Positions 12,358 to 23,567 of a stretch of 64,000 nt of DNA are shown here, piece by piece. The notes beneath the pieces were generated by a model that saw nothing but the letters and a program-made list of their open reading frames with translations, did no database searches and was not told where the DNA came from. The DNA comes from Cinnamomum chago. Its lineage: Eukaryota; Streptophyta; Magnoliopsida; Laurales; Lauraceae. Where the stretch lies: the NCBI GenBank assembly GCA_038049695.1, contig CP142452.1, positions 33,406,501 through 33,470,500 of the forward strand, in the 5' to 3' direction. The position numbers and the translations under genes were made by a program. How positions within the stretch are numbered: position 1 is the first letter of the stretch; each line of letters opens with the position of its first letter.

Positions 12358-14368
12358 TGATAGTAAATGCATTACAGATCTGAAATCAGATTCAAGAGGA
12401 CGTCCATGGCTGATCTAGTTTTAAAAACTTGAAACTAATCTGATTTTCCAGCCATGAATCATGCATAAAAACTCCATGAAATCATAATCAACATGTGTAT
12501 AATGTAAGGAGATGATAGAGGACTATTACCTTGATGATTTGAGTGCCTCTAAACTCTAAAAAGAAAGACTTCAAAGGTCTGAAACCAGCCTGCAACCAGC
12601 AATACAGGTGCAGGAATTTGTTGCAGAATTTTTCTCTCCTTTGATCTTCTCTCCTATTCCACTTCCCAATCTAATTGGTCTTGATGGTGGGATCAAACTA
12701 TGGAATCCTAAGAAGGGTTTTCTGAACTACTCTTTGTGGAAACAACCCAGGACCTGATCACCTCTCTCCAATGAAGAAGAAGAGGGCAGCAAGGGCTGGG
12801 CGTGAATGCCTCTTTTATGTCTTGGGCGGCCAATGGGGTTTCTTACTTGTTGCAAGCCCTAGGGTAGAATTCCAGCCACTTGATCATTCATGTGTGTTGC
12901 ACGCCCAAGGGGACTCTCTTATATTTATAATGATTAGATTCCTCTTTGGGAATCCTAATTCCACTAGGAATGTCAATCCCTAAAAAGAATAGCAACCTTC
13001 CCCTTTAGTTGTGCAATACTTACTAATTAAAGACACTAAAATTAGTAACCTTTAATCAATGGAATTCTTACCCAAAGAGGAGTCTTTCCTTCCAAGTAAA
13101 GATACCTAATCAAACTTGGAAACCTCACACAAGGGGCTCCACTTATGGCTGGCCCACAAGATAGCTAAACACACCATGGCCCACTAGTAAATAATTTAGC
13201 TAGAGTTAAATTCATGTATGCCATCAAGAGCCTATTAGAATTTAAACTCAAAATTATTCTTCCACAAAATAATTCAACCACATATCATCTAATTAAATTA
13301 GGAAACCATGCCAATATAGGAAAGTGGCTAGAAGAGGGACCAAACGACATATTTGCCCTTGGCTCCCAAAATGACCAAAATGTCCATGCTAACCCCATAG
13401 CAACATTAAGATCATTTTAACCCTAACTCATTCCACTAGAGAGTTATGATTGCACTCCAGGGACAAATATTAAATTGTAAATAAAGCTCATCATAAATAG
13501 ACGATTGTCTTTGACCTACCAAGTACAATGACCATAATGCCCCTCTATGTAACATCCATAATCAAGTAGGTTAACCGATGTACTATCTACCTTCTTGATT
13601 ACATCTCAACCTTAGAACTTCATACCCTTGACTTAATCATCATCCTGATATCATTCTCTTGATCCAGGGAGCGACCCACAAGTTCAATATCCATATGGAA
13701 CATCCATATACTAAGATCTTAGATTCTGATGATTAATCGGATAATTCTAAGGGGACGATCATTCCATCATTTGATGGCATAGATTCCATATTGCATTTGC
13801 ACGTCCCAACTAATCAAGCCCGAGTACCCAAAACATAGAGCTGTTGACCCATGAACAGGATCTCACCCATAGTGAATTAAAGTACAAGAACTCGACTTCG
13901 TCAGTTCATCCACAAATGCTCAAGATTAAGAGCACTGGTCACTTAGTAGCAAGAGGTGAGTTGATCTCTCTCTGTGATAGTACTATTTTAGAGATCACAC
14001 CTTCAAGTGGTCCTGTTCAATGCATGACACATGCACTAATGAGATAAATCCGGAAAAGCCTTCCGTGACTTAGGTAAGTCACCCTGAATACAGGAGAGTA
14101 TCTCATTATAACTTATACCAAGATGAAGTGCCCAACTCCATCTCTCAGTTATGAACAAATTTATTGTTTCAAGTGTCCATGACTCAGACCTAACTGTGTG
14201 TAGCCACTACACACCCAAGTCATTTACCAGAAACAATGGGCCTTATACAACCATACATATACACAAGTAATAAGAGAAAGAAGTCATTCCATTAAATAAC
14301 CAATAAATATCCAGTTACAGAGATGTGAGTGCAGTCAGTGGGCTTTAGGGCATACACCAATCCCAACA
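12358..14368 (-). repeat. Copia 5' LTR (2011 bp)
   Basis: This is the same length as 4454-6464, with about ten substitutions seen by eye (for example at the positions matching 4676, 4808, 6148 and 6249). The TATAAATA box is at 12922-12929 on the minus strand. Its outer edge abuts the TSD copy TATAC at 14369-14373. Confidence 0.95.
12922..12929 (-). promoter_or_regulatory. TATA box in the copia 5' LTR (element promoter)
   Basis: TATAAATA on the minus strand is identical to 5018-5025. Because this LTR is upstream of gag-pol, it is the likely promoter of the element. Confidence 0.7.
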
Positions 14369-14373
14369 TATAC

Positions 14374-15096
14374 GAACTCACATAGAGCCAAATGCTCATC
14401 CCACTCACCACCAAAATCGAGAACGCTAGCTCGGAGCGTGTCTTCTAACGTCTGAATGGTGCGTTCGGACTGTCCGTCTATTTGCGGATGGTAGGCGGTA
14501 CTGAAGCTGAGTTTGGTGCCCATGGATTGCTGAAATGACTGCCAAAATGAAGAAACGAACCTCGTATCTCGGTCAGAGACTATCGAGACTGGGGTACCAT
14601 GCAATCGAACGATCTCTTTCACAAAAAGTTTTGCCATCTCATTGAACTTCATACCCTTCTTAAAAGGGAGAAAGTGAGCTGATTTCGTCAACCGATCAAC
14701 TATTACCCAAATTACGTTGTTCTTTCGGCTAGTCAATGGTAAACCTGAAACGAAGTCCATCGATATATGTTCCCATTTCCACTGGGGAATAGATAAAGGA
14801 TGCAACAAACCCGGAGGTTTCCTGTGCTCAAACTTTACACGCTGACAAGTGTAACACTTGGATACGAATTCCGTAATTTCCCTCTTCATATTATTCCACC
14901 AAAATCGCCTCTTGAGATCTCGATAGATCTTCGTACTTCCAAGGTGCATCGCATATCTGGCATTGTGTGCTTCTGTTAAAATTGAAACTATCAATTGATT
15001 TGTTTTCGGCACACACAAGCGATTCCTAAAATACAAGATTCCATCCACCAACTGAAAATCAGGTTTCTCGGCAATGTGATCTCTTATCTTAGCCAA
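14374..15096 (-). pseudogene. Element A integrase, N-terminal and catalytic part
   Basis: This is the upstream half of a Ty3/gypsy integrase. It has the zinc-binding pattern (HNARYAMHLG, then CYTCQ), and all three catalytic acids are present: Asp in MDFVSGLP, Asp in SDRDTRF and Glu in GQSERT. The frame stops being integrase at 14374, where the copia insertion begins; reading beyond runs into copia LTR. The rest of the gene resumes at 4453. A stop just upstream, near 15124, separates it from the RNase H region. Dead as a gene because it is split. Confidence 0.92.
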
Positions 15097-16344
15097 GTTA
15101 GGATCTTCGAACTTTTCATTCTTAATTCAATTCATCAATTCTGGTTCGTACACTGACATGGATGCCATCATCACTGAGTCATTAAGCAATCGGACCTCTA
15201 CATCTAATTCCTGGAAAGCATCAAACTTGAACCATTGTGTGCCCATAGCTGTAACTAAAGAAGATTTCCGGCTCAAAGCATCAGCCACAACATTTCCTTT
15301 TCCCGGAATATATTTGATTGGAAAATCATAGTCCTTTATGAATTCTAGCCACCGTCTTTATCTCATTTTTAGATCCCGTTGAGAAAATAAAAACTGTAGG
15401 CTGCGATGATCTGAATGTACTTCGAATTGTTCTCCATATAAATAATGTCTCCAAAGCTTTAGTGCAAATACAATAGCTACTAATTCCAGATCATAAGTGG
15501 CATAATTTCTCTCATGGTTCTTCAACTGTCTTGATCCATAGGCTATAACTTTTCCATTCTGCATAGGAACACACCCCAAGCCGACTCTAGATGCGTCCGA
15601 ATATATCACAAATCCTCCTGTGCCTTTAGGTAAAGACAAAACTGGGGCGGTCGTCAACTTCTCCTTTAAAGTCTGGAAACTGGTTTCACATTCATTAGTC
15701 CACACGAAGGGCACATCTTTTCTAATCAACTTAGTCAACGGGGCTGAGATCTTGGAAAAATCTTGAACAAATCTACGGTAGTACCCTGCAAGACCTAGAA
15801 AGCTTCGAATTTCTGCCACCGTTTTCGGACTCTGCCAATTTATGACGGCTTCTACCTTCGCTGGATCCACTCTTAGGCCATCTCGAGTGATAATGTGTCC
15901 CAAAAAAGCTACTTGTTCAAGCCAAAAATCACACTTCTCGAGTTTAGCATACAACTGATGCATCCTCAAAAGCTGAAGTGATGATCTGAGATGATCTGCA
16001 TGTTCTTCTATAGACTTGGAGTACACCAAAATGTCGTCGATGAAGACCACGATAAACCGATCGAGGTAGGGAGCGAAGATTCTATTCATCAATGCCATAA
16101 ATACCGCCGGGGCATTGGTCAAGCCAAAGGGCATCACGAGAAATTCGTAGTGACCGTATCTCGTCCTAAAAGTTGTCTTATCAATATCTTGCTCATGGAC
16201 TCTCAACTGGTGATATCCGAATCTGAGATCGATCTTCAAAAAGTAAGCTGCTCCCTGAAGTTGGTCAAACAGTTCATCGATTCGAGGCAATGGGTACTTG
16301 TTCTTTATCGTTACTTGATTAATTTGCCTGTAGTCTATGCACAT
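15097..16344 (-). pseudogene. Element A reverse transcriptase and RNase H
   Basis: The reverse transcriptase core opens [20 protein letters not shown]. It shows [10 protein letters not shown] and the catalytic [11 protein letters not shown] at about residues 99-109 of the open stretch; FIDD instead of YVDD is normal for chromoviruses. RNase H follows, with [10 protein letters not shown], the acidic [11 protein letters not shown] and [14 protein letters not shown] stop at 15355-15357 interrupts just before RRWLEF, and another stop lies near 15124, before the integrase. The first stop fits a CAA-to-TAA change. Confidence 0.92.
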
Positions 16345-17856
16345 TCAGAGAGTCCCGTCTTTCTTCCTCACAAACAACACCGGAGCTCCCCATGGTGATA
16401 CGCTAGGACGTATAAGTCCCTTATTTAGCAAGTCTTGCAACTGCTCCTTTAATTCTCAGAGTTCTACTGGGGCCATTCTGTACGGAGCCTTCGAAATCGG
16501 AGCGGTGCTCGGTACTAAATCGATGGAAAAGTCAATTTCCCTAGACGGAGGTAATCCTGGAACCTCATCCGGAAACACATCCGGAAATTCACATGCCACT
16601 GGAATCTCTTCTAACTTTATGGGCGGTTTCTTCTTTGAGATAAAAGCAAAGTAGCCTTCACAGCTACTCTCTAGAAGTTTGACAGCATCCAACGCTGACA
16701 TGCGTCCGGACTTAGATCTTTCTCTGCGCACACCCTCGAATATCACATTCGACTCGGGCTCCTCCACCTTAAAGGTGATAGTCTTGTGGAAGCAGTCCAC
16801 ACAAGCTCGATATTTCGCGAGCTAATCCATTCCAAGGATGACGTCAAAGTCTTGCATCGCTAAGATGATCAAATCTGCTGGCATTGGCAAATCTCCGATC
16901 TGGACGTTACAATCGGGATAGTAGTTATCACAAGCTACTCGCTTACCCACCAGGGCAGTCACCATTAACACGAATGGAAGCAACTCAAGCGGTTGCTGAA
17001 GACCACTAGCAAAATGGGGCACCACAAATGAATGTGTAGACCCTGAATCGAATAAGGTCCTTGCATCTCTAGCACATATCAGGACAGTACCTTCTACTAC
17101 ATTACCGGCTGCTTCTGCTTGCTCAAGGTTTGCTGCAAAAAGTCTCCCAGCTTGTTGTGGCAACTGTCTGGCTTGCTGACACTGTGGTCCTAGCCTTCCT
17201 GGCTGTTGTCGTTGCTGCTGCTGAGGTCTTGGAGGAGGTGCCGGTAATGCCAACCTCTGAGGTGGGGCCAGAAGTGCTGGCCTGGCTGGTTGCTGAGGAT
17301 ATTGTTGCTGGGGTGCTCCATAACCACCTCTGTTTCTGGGACAAGTTGTTGCTCGATGCTCCATAGATCCACAGTGAACGCATGCACTGGTGTTTCTCCA
17401 ACACCTCTCAGTAGGGTGTCCTTTTCCACAAGTCCCACACTTAGGTGCATTAAGGCCAAAGGCTACACCCTTTTGTTTCTTGTGCTGAAAGTTCTTTCCA
17501 GAGTGAGACATACTCCGCTTAGGATCAGTATTTCTCTTCTTAATAGCCATTTCTTCTGCAGTGTAGGCTCTGTCTACTGCATCTTGAAAAGTTTCAGGCC
17601 TTTTGTACATTATTACATGTTCTTCATACATCGGGTGAAGGCCACCGACAAATCTTTTCACCTTCTTCTCTTCCGTGTCCACTAGATCTTTAGTAAACTT
17701 GGACAATTGAATGAAAGTGTGCACATACGTTGCCACTGTCATCTGGTTCTGCTTAAGAGTGATGAATTCTTCTTCTTTCTTTCGGTATAAGTGCTCCAGT
17801 ATGAACTTGCAACGGAACTGTTCTTGGAATGTTTCCCATATGGTGGCATTGGGCAT
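16345..17856 (-). pseudogene. Element A gag C-terminal half and protease, linker to RT
   Basis: The retrotransposon-gag domain end is followed by two zinc knuckles (CGTCGKGHPTERC at about residues 140-152 and CVHCGSMEHRATTC at about 159-172), a Gln/Pro-rich linker, and the aspartic protease DSGSTHSFV at about residues 270-278. In-frame stops occur at 16822-16824 (where a Trp codon is expected), 16456-16458 and about 16345-16347 (the last two where Arg CGA is expected). It joins RT directly downstream and, in another frame, the gag start upstream. Confidence 0.9.
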
Positions 17857-17905
17857 GACCTTGTAAGCCTCTCTTACGGTTTTCCACCAATCTTTGGCAA
17901 CTCCT

Positions 17906-18298
17906 CTAAAACATAGAAGTGGTGAGTACTACTCGTCGCTTGTTGTCGCGTACTACTGTTTCAAATACATCATTTATGTGCTCTAACCATTTGTCAGCTT
18001 GAATAACATCTTCTTTTCCTTGGAACTTTGTAGCTCCTCTTTTTCTGCACTTGTCAAACAATGCATTTGGGACATTTTCTTTAGATTGGATGACCACTTG
18101 AGTGCCCGGGTTTGGTTGTGGTTGACCTTGTCTAGCCATCAATGTTGTTAGATGCTCGTTTGTCTTGGCCATTTGTTCCATTAAGGCCATCATTCGTGCT
18201 TCCATTGGGGGAGGGTCATTCTCTAATACAACGAACTGTTCGTCATTGTGTGACTCATCATACCCACCGTTATGTCCATTCCCGGAATCGGATGCCAT
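17906..18298 (-). pseudogene. Element A gag N-terminal part
   Basis: The start is chosen at 18296-18298 (MASDSGNGHNGG); a Met five codons upstream lies closer to the leader and is less likely. The stretch includes MEARMMALMEQMAKTNEHL, a coiled-coil-like helix, and KFQGKEDVIQADKWLEHI, typical of the chromovirus gag start. The frame ends at 17906 while homologous gag sequence continues in another frame from 17856, so an indel lies between. About 200 bp separate it from the primer-binding site. Confidence 0.85.
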
Positions 18299-18493
18299 TG
18301 TCCTACAAAACAATTATAAGAGTTAAGACTATATTCTATCTCTATCCATACAGTACTAACACTAAACACAAAATACTAACAATTAACGCACAACTATCAA
18401 TAAACTAGTCTTGACAACTCTATACTCACAATCGAATCTAACGTGTCCTCACAACGTTTCTAATTGTTTCTAAGTCTTTTATGAAGACTTTCA

Positions 18494-18507
18494 GTCTCTG
18501 ATACCAT
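18494..18507 (-). other. Element A primer-binding site
   Basis: The minus-strand sequence TGGTATCAGAGAC lies about ten bases inside the LTR end. It matches the initiator-Met-tRNA type, with a change at its inner end. Confidence 0.85.
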
Positions 18508-18516
18508 ACTTACGTA

Positions 18517-19848
18517 TGTCACATCCCGGTCCCGAATCACCCAGGCCTAGGGTAATCCCCAAGGTGTGGCACACGTACTCCCGTGATGCTGTACCGGTCT
18601 CGAGCCAAATACAACACACGAAGGAGAGAAAAATAACTTTTTCCATACATGAGTCAAGCTCACCATACATATCAATAGCAATTAATCATAACGGAAGCTG
18701 TAATTCGGACATAAGGTATCATTGTCCATTTAGTCTAAATAACTGTTTAAGTTTGATACAAAAGAATTACACAAGTAGAAACATTACTTTTACAAAAGAG
18801 GATGCATAAAAGAACCCTATACAACACTACCAAAAGTATAAACAAAAGAATAACTGAAGTCTAGTATATCAATATCAAGTAATAACTAGGCAATTGTGCT
18901 AAAATTGAATAATTCATGCCTTACGAATCAATGAGGAATAAAACACACTAGTTTGCTACCACATTAAGCTCATCCTCTCAAATAGAGAGCGAATCTAGTT
19001 GGGATGTCACCAGCGGCTCGGCCAAAGGCTAGCTGGCTACCCGGTTCTGGAGTTCCGGTGCTCCAGATGATCTACTACAGTGATCTTAAATAACTAAACC
19101 AAGTTTAACCCCGTCGGGTATCACGAGGTCGAAGCTCAGTAGTGCCAGACCAATCGAATCGAATAAATACACACATGAGTAAGATTGTTTATACTTGAAT
19201 CGAATCAAATCATTAATATCCAGAATATTTCACATATAAACTTACTCACCTCGAATTTCAATTGAACATCATATAACCATACAAGGATAATGAATAGGAA
19301 CGAAACAGTTTATGGATATAAATCGTTCTTTAGATTTTAGAAGTTGAATGAAAATGAATCTCAATATGCACATGCATTGATTAAGAAGAATCAATGGTCA
19401 TTTACTAAGCTCTCGTCCTTCACATTCTCATACGGTGAAGTTTGGAGATCCGGTGTACGGCTATCTTTAATTTGGTGCCACTTTGTATAAGTGTAGTATA
19501 CCGGTTCTCCAAGCCTCATCCATGACAAGGTGTTAGACAAAGATAAATTTCACATGAGATGATCTTAGCCTCAATGATTTCTCATGTGGTTAATTACCGT
19601 TGGTCCATTGATCTCGTCAAAGGTGCCATTTTCTAGGGTCCTATAAACCCCTCGGAGTCAAAGATCCTAATTGGTTTAATAAATATACAAGCCAAGAGTA
19701 TTCATCAACTTTTAGTGTGCAAAAGAAGCAATTTTGTCAAAAAAAAATTGGGCCCAGCAGAACCACACGTCGCTATAGCGAGCTTGTGGGACTCAGGAAG
19801 TGGCCTCGCTATAGCGAAGAGCACGTCTGCCCCATTTCCCCTTTTCAC
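18517..19848 (-). repeat. Element A upstream (5') LTR, first fragment
   Basis: It matches 913-2508 of the other LTR but lacks about 290 bp equivalent to 1261-1550. It holds two palindrome copies, TCGCTATAGCGA at 19770-19781 and 19806-19817, where the other LTR has one full copy and one half. It is cut at 19848 by the CACTA-like transposon and resumes at 48653. Confidence 0.93.
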
Positions 19849-20605
19849 GCTACAAGAAAGTTGTCTTTTAGTGGCGACTTTTTTTGGCCGGTCTAATCTT
19901 CACCACTAAAACCCCTCATTTAGTGGCAAATATTTGATGTTGCCACTGAAGGCATTATAATGCCCACATTTAGTGGCAACTTATATGTTGTAGCTAAATT
20001 TCGCCACTAATTCCTTGGCGGGAATTTTTGGCGCCATGGGATTTTGGAGGGAAAGAGATTTAGTGGCAAGTCTTAATTTATCGCCACTAATGGTGTACGG
20101 TTTTAGTGACAACTTTTTATGATCGCCACTAATTTCTTCGATTCTTACATTTAGCCGCAGTATATTTTTTGCCACTGTATGTTCTATTTTTTGTGGCTAG
20201 TTTATATTGCCACTAAAGATATATCACAAGAAAGTTGACTTTTAATGGCAACACTTTCTGCCATAATTTAATTTTCGCCACTAAAACTCACCTTTAGTAG
20301 TGAAGCTGGATGTTGACACTAAAACTATTATGTGATCACATTTAATGACAACTTATATGTTGTAGCTAAAGGTCATTTTGGAGGGGAAGGAGATTTAGTG
20401 GCAAGTTTTCTTTTTGTGCCACTAATGGTCTAGGAGTTTAGTGGTAACTTTTTATTTTCGTGGTTAAATGCTTAGTTGTCGTGTTTTCGCCACCTTTTGC
20501 GGCGACTTTCTATTGCCACTAAAAATATATTATATGAAAGCCAGCTTTTAGTGGCGACACTTCTAGCCACACAGTTATTTTTGCCACAAAAGACTCACTT
20601 TAGTG
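19849..20605. repeat. CACTA left subterminal repeats, tandem 310-370 bp units
   Basis: Units start near 19852 (TACAAGAAAGTTGTCTTTTA), 20223 (CACAAGAAAGTTGACTTTTA) and 20536 (TATGAAAGCCAGCTTTTAG). Each repeats the order GTGGC words, CACATTTAGTGGCAAC, GGTCATTTTGGAGGG, GCCACTAATGG. The third unit is cut at 20605 by element B and continues at 46739. Confidence 0.8.
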
Positions 20606-22008
20606 TGTTGACACCAAAAATGTCACTTTGCCTCTTCACACCAAAAGCTACATGGAGCCGCATCCTACCAAAAATAGGCAGGCCCCACTTCAAGCATCAG
20701 ATCTTGTCAGAATCAAACAAAAACTGCAAGGTCATTCAAAACAACCAAAAGAGAGGTACACATGAAGTTTTGGGCCATTCCGACATCATTTGGCCTAGCT
20801 TCACTTCTCCAACAGCTAAGCAGCAGCTCCCGGTGGCGACAGTGTCGAAGACCCCAAATCTTTGATCAGAGCCTACGGATGGTCTCAAAATACCTCCGAA
20901 AGGCTACATGTCAAGTTTCAAGTCAAACCGACACCGTTTGACCCTCCATCAACTCTCGAGCAGCAAAATCAAGCCCTTAGGTAGCGAGAACTACCGAGGT
21001 CGTCACTCATCAAACAGAGCACATGGGCGGCTTCTACATACTCTCAAAGGGCCAAACGTCAGATTTCAGGTCATTCCGACGACGTTTTACCCAGTTTCGA
21101 TGCTCGGAAACAAAATCAAGTCTACCGGCAGCAGAGCACCCCGGGACTATGGCACCCAATTTGGAGCTTCTGGATCATCTCAAAATGACTCCAGTAGGCT
21201 CCCCATCGAATTTCAGGTCAATCGGACATCGTTTGACCAGAAGTCAAAGCTCGACATTTCCCTCGCGGTGAAATAAAGGCAAGCGTTTGCATGACCCCAA
21301 ACAGCTTCAAAACTCAAACGAAAGCCTATGGTTGGTCTTATCTACTGATAAGGGAGTCACACGTCGAAATTCAGGTCAATCAGACATCGTTTGACCAAAA
21401 GTCAAAGCTCGGCATTTCCCTCGCTGTGAAATCAAGTCAAGCGTTTACGGGACCCCAAGCGGCTTCAAAACCAGAACAAAATCCTATGGCTGGTCTTGTC
21501 TACTGCTCAAGAAGCTACATGTCGAATTTCAGGTCATTCCGACATCGTTTGACCTAGTTTCGACGCTTGACAAAAAATCGGCAGTTCTCCACAGCAAAGT
21601 CTTCGGCTTTTCAGAAAATGGGAAACTTTGCGATCCGATTTGCACGGATTCTCGTCAGGTTTTCTTGAGGGAAATCCAGCCAATAAATGAGAGGAAATTC
21701 CAAGAAAAATGCACGAGAAAACAGAAGCGAAAAAGGACGAAAAACGGCGAAGAAAAGGCGACCGGAAGACGGCCGACCATGGAGGTCCGGGCCGCCGGAA
21801 CTCGCCCAAAAACCCCGTTTTTCGGGTATCTTTCGCGTTCCGAGTTGATTGGCCCCTGTGATTTTTCCAAATTCTGATTTTTTGAGCATGAAATCCGTCG
21901 ATCTTCGTCAACATCGTGGATCCGCCGCCGGAATCATGGAATCATCATCCGACACCTCAAAATTGTCAACCGACCGATCAAGAAAATGCACTTTCTGCCC
22001 AACCGATC
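20606..22008 (+). repeat. Element B 5' LTR, truncated
   Basis: It aligns with 43950 to about 45434 of the 3' LTR up to CTTTCTGCCC(A/G)ACC, then stops matching. The remaining roughly 1.3 kb of the LTR, including the TATA box, and any primer-binding site are absent, presumably by deletion into the leader. It contains about five 145-bp U3 repeats (20890-21560), each with a word like AGGTCATTCCGACATCGTTTG. The palindrome zone near 21777-21800 is contracted relative to the 3' LTR. Confidence 0.88.
20890..21560 (+). repeat. U3 tandem repeats of element B (about 145-bp period, five copies)
   Basis: Each copy carries TTTCAGGTCA(A/T)TC(C/G)GACATCGTTTGACC or a variant, then AAGTCAAAGCTCGG-like sequence. 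The matching array in the 3' LTR lies at about 44240-44900. Repeated U3 blocks often act as enhancer modules; that is inference here. Confidence 0.75.
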
Positions 22009-23567
22009 CAGTCTTTCTTGTTTCTAAAAAAAAATAAATTCTCAAAAAGAAACAAAATCTGATTTATAAAAATTTCAGATTTCCCTCTTTTGGATTCACA
22101 GTTGAGAAAGTTTGGTTTCTTCCTTTTCGGACTTTTGAGCTCGCAGAAATGTTGAGCTCATTTTCGGAATGGAACACCATTTGTTCTCTTCTATGAATCC
22201 ATGAAAAAAAAAATTAAAAAAAAATCTGATTTACAAAAAAAAAAAAAATTCAGATTTTCCTCTTTTGGATTCACAGTTGAGAAACTTTGGTTTCTTCCTT
22301 TTCGGACTTTTGAGCTCGCAGAAATGTTGAGCTCATTTTCGGAATGGAACACCATTTGCTCTCTTCTATGAATCCATGAAAAAAAAAATTAAAAAAATCT
22401 GATTTACAAAAAAGAAAATTCAGATTTCCCTCTTTTGGATTCACAGTTGAGAAACTTTGGTTTCTTCCTTTTCGGACTTTTGAGCTCGCAGAAATGTTGA
22501 GCTCATTTTCGGAATGGAACACCATTTGCTCTCTTCTATGAATCCATAAAAAAAAAAAAAAAAAAAATCTGATTTACAATTTTTTTTTTCAGATTTTCCT
22601 CTTTTGGATTCATAGTTGATAAACTTTGGTTTCTTCCTTTTCGGACTTCGAGATCGCAGAAATGTTGAACTCATTTTCGGAATGGAACACCATTCGCTCT
22701 TTTCTATGAATCTATAAAAAAAAAATCTTTCAAAAAAAAAAAAAAAAAGAACCACTAAGGTTGCACCAATTGTGTTGTTTGACCAAAGTGGATCTAAGAA
22801 AAGCCTTGTCCAGAGTGTGGAGACAGCTAGACTGTTCTAGGCAAGGGTCCTCCAAACGGGTTCATTAAGTAATCCTACCCTTACCTGGGGGCTGATCTAT
22901 CAACTGAGGTTTCATAAGATCGAAATGGAGATCTATGTGAATTCTTAAAAAAAAAATCTTCAAAAAAAAAAAATCTCTAAAAAAAAAAATCTCTAAAAAA
23001 AAAAAAGAAGAACAAAAAAAAAAAACTTCCGTCACTTTTGGATTCACACTTGAGAAATCTTGGTTCCTTCCCTTTCAGGATTTCGAGCTCGCAGAGAATG
23101 TTGAGCTCATTCTCGGAATGGAACACCATTTGCTCTCTTCTATGAATCCAATCTTGACCTTTCAAAAATCCCATCTCGTGTCCTTTCCAAGGATGCAATT
23201 TGCAACATTTGTGCCTAGCGGTGCTAGTACGCCCTTTCGGGTCTACTGTATTCGTAACCGACACATTTGTATCTCAACCTTATATCATTTTACCTTGAGT
23301 GAGTTGTGCTTCTCGGTAATTTGAATTAAGGTTCACAATTGCTTCTAGCAGTCACTGGGACGCTCATTCTGAGCTGACCCTACCTGCGTTTAGAACAATT
23401 GTGCCCTCTATTGGGTTTCTGCCTTCCTCATGTTGCTTGGGCTGGGCCATGTCCCCTCAGGCGACTTGAAGAGGCGAAACCATAGTATTTTCCATTTATG
23501 ATCACCATATTCTTGTGATTACTAATGGATATGGTCTTGTTTCAGAAGTTTTTCAAAAAAACTAACA
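22009..23567 (+). repeat. Element B leader with about 150-170 bp tandem repeats
   Basis: Four adjacent copies (about 22060-22715) and a diverged fifth (about 23030-23155) contain TTTGGATTCACAGTTGAGAAA, CTCGCAGAAATGTTGAGCTC and GAATGGAACACCATTTGCTC. They are separated by A-rich tracts of variable length. From 23160 to 23567 there is unique leader sequence running up to the gag start. No primer-binding site was found at the left end. Confidence 0.8.

Larger units (their letters stand above)
4454..14368 (-). mobile_element. Young Ty1/copia LTR retrotransposon, nearly intact
   Basis: This 9915-bp minus-strand element has the TSD TATAC at 4449-4453 and 14369-14373. Both LTRs are 2011 bp and align without gaps. 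By eye I count about ten substitutions, roughly 0.5%; at commonly assumed plant rates that means a few hundred thousand years or less. The order is 5' LTR, tRNA-Met primer-binding site, a long (about 1.9 kb) leader with two tandem-repeat arrays, gag-protease-integrase-RT-RNase H, polypurine tract, 3' LTR. The order integrase before RT defines copia. It landed in element A's integrase, so it is younger than A. The only lesion I see is one frameshift in the integrase core. I do not assign a copia lineage. Confidence 0.96.

Noticed and set aside
14335..14373. Extension of the element A integrase frame to the left of 14374
   Set aside because: Those codons are the TSD and copia LTR, not integrase; the gene resumes at 4453.
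21534..21914. Minus-strand open frame of about 126 codons, repeated near 44878-45343
   Set aside because: Lies in both element B LTRs, with no domain; frame length changes with the palindrome expansion, so no sign of coding constraint.
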